Shown here: in pieces, positions 5,378 to 5,703 of the stretch | How positions within the stretch are numbered: the stretch's first letter is position 1 | Layout: every line of letters starts with the position of its first letter | Assembly (NCBI GenBank): GCA_021772845.1 | Contig: JAJFLF010000140.1 | Coordinates: 1-5,703 of the forward strand | Reading direction: 5' to 3' | Source of the DNA: Mariprofundus sp. | Lineage (GTDB): Bacteria; Pseudomonadota; Zetaproteobacteria; Mariprofundales; Mariprofundaceae | DNA length: 5,703 nucleotides | Notes under the pieces: generated by a model | Databases searched by the model: none | What the model was told of the DNA's origin: nothing | Seen by the model: only the letters and a program-made list of their open reading frames with translations | Program-made: the position numbers and the translations under genes

Positions 5378-5703
5378 ACAGTGGCGGGAAATATCTCGGT
5401 GCCGGCGGCTTGTCGCTAATTTTGAAGCCGATATCTTTGTTGCTTTGATTCACCGCGAAATCAAAGTCGGATGGGAACTGGGCATGGATGCGATAAAGTG
5501 CTTCACCAGCCTCGACGCGGTCTCCCATCTTTTTAAGTAGATCGACACCTGCCCCCATATCCATTGGAGCTCCGGCCATGCGGGCTATGAGAGCCATTTG
5601 CAAATTATTGATCTCAGCCACAAAACCAGATTCAGGAGTTAGAATATCCAGCACCAATTCACCCAATGCTGGTGGATGCTCATTCATGCCCTGTGCGGCT
5701 ATA
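5376..5703 (-). CDS. Thymidine/AMP phosphorylase family protein, C-terminal part (5' end outside the window)
   Basis: Only the last 108 residues are visible, open to the right edge, so the start is missing. The first full methionine (5687) is internal: the frame continues upstream as IAAQG. The segment matches the C-terminal pyrimidine-nucleoside phosphorylase domain. It has GFVAEINNLQMALIARMAGAP, in which the family's G-x-V-x-x-I-[DN]-N pattern is clear, then MGAGVDLLKKMGDRVEAGEALYRIHA. The family cleaves the glycosidic bond with phosphate, using thymidine, or nucleoside 5'-monophosphates in the archaeal AMP phosphorylases. The catalytic domains are not in view, so substrate cannot be assigned, and the gene could be deoA-like or an AMP phosphorylase type. 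A proline-rich tail (PPAPRYFPPL) ends the protein. It precedes prs by 9 bases on the same strand and in the same reading frame. Confidence 0.85.
   Translation of the reverse strand, partial: IAAQGMNEHPPALGELVLDILTPESGFVAEINNLQMALIARMAGAPMDMGAGVDLLKKMGDRVEAGEALYRIHAQFPSDFDFAVNQSNKDIGFKISDKPPAPRYFPPL

Noticed and set aside
4570..5540. Plus-strand open frames over prs and the phosphorylase end
   Set aside because: They are antisense to well-supported genes and show no motifs or ribosome binding sites of note.
5685..5687. ATG at 5687 as the start of a small 103-residue gene
   Set aside because: The frame continues upstream to the window edge, and the translation is the C-terminal domain of a much longer phosphorylase, so the gene is cut by the window and is not small.

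Overview
The window looks like a chromosomal stretch from a ubiquinone-making proteobacterium. The evidence is a full ubiG gene, bacterial-type Shine-Dalgarno sequences, GC content near one half by eye, and an iron-oxygen (hemerythrin) sensor kinase. Gamma- or Zetaproteobacteria would fit, but the sequence alone does not settle the class. Genes are dense and no gene-free stretch exceeds 300 bases. No rRNA, tRNA, CRISPR array, transposase or integrase was seen.

Layout. (1) Positions 3595 down to 1, minus strand, form a probable three-gene operon: a DppB-type permease (3595-2669), a DppC-type permease (2531-1725, TTG start), and a sensor histidine kinase starting at 1694 and running off the left edge. 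The kinase has an N-terminal hemerythrin domain with all seven di-iron ligands, then a PAS domain, an HDFNN-type phosphoacceptor domain and an ATPase domain. (2) The 137-base gap between the two permeases is unusual: four inverted repeats stand almost end to end (2543-2661), and the last one overlaps the ribosome binding site of dppC. (3) Positions 3596-3744 are a short divergent intergenic region between dppB and ubiG. (4) ubiG (3745-4470, plus strand) encodes the ubiquinone O-methyltransferase. (5) On the minus strand, converging on ubiG with only 8 bases between stop codons, lie a short non-classical PRPP synthetase (5366-4479) and, upstream of it, the C-terminal end of a thymidine/AMP phosphorylase-family gene (5703-5376, truncated by the window edge).

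How they may work together. The phosphorylase and PRPP synthetase are tightly coupled, and the stop codon of the first lies inside the ribosome binding site of the second. They probably form a nucleoside or nucleotide salvage module linking phosphorolysis of the sugar-base bond to PRPP. The DppBC pair would form the membrane channel of a peptide- or nickel-type ABC importer, but no substrate-binding protein or ATPase is visible nearby. The oxygen- or redox-sensing kinase follows the permeases closely enough to be co-transcribed. The points most worth a second look are the hairpin cluster between dppB and dppC, the hemerythrin kinase linked to a transporter, and the phosphorylase-PRPP synthetase pair.
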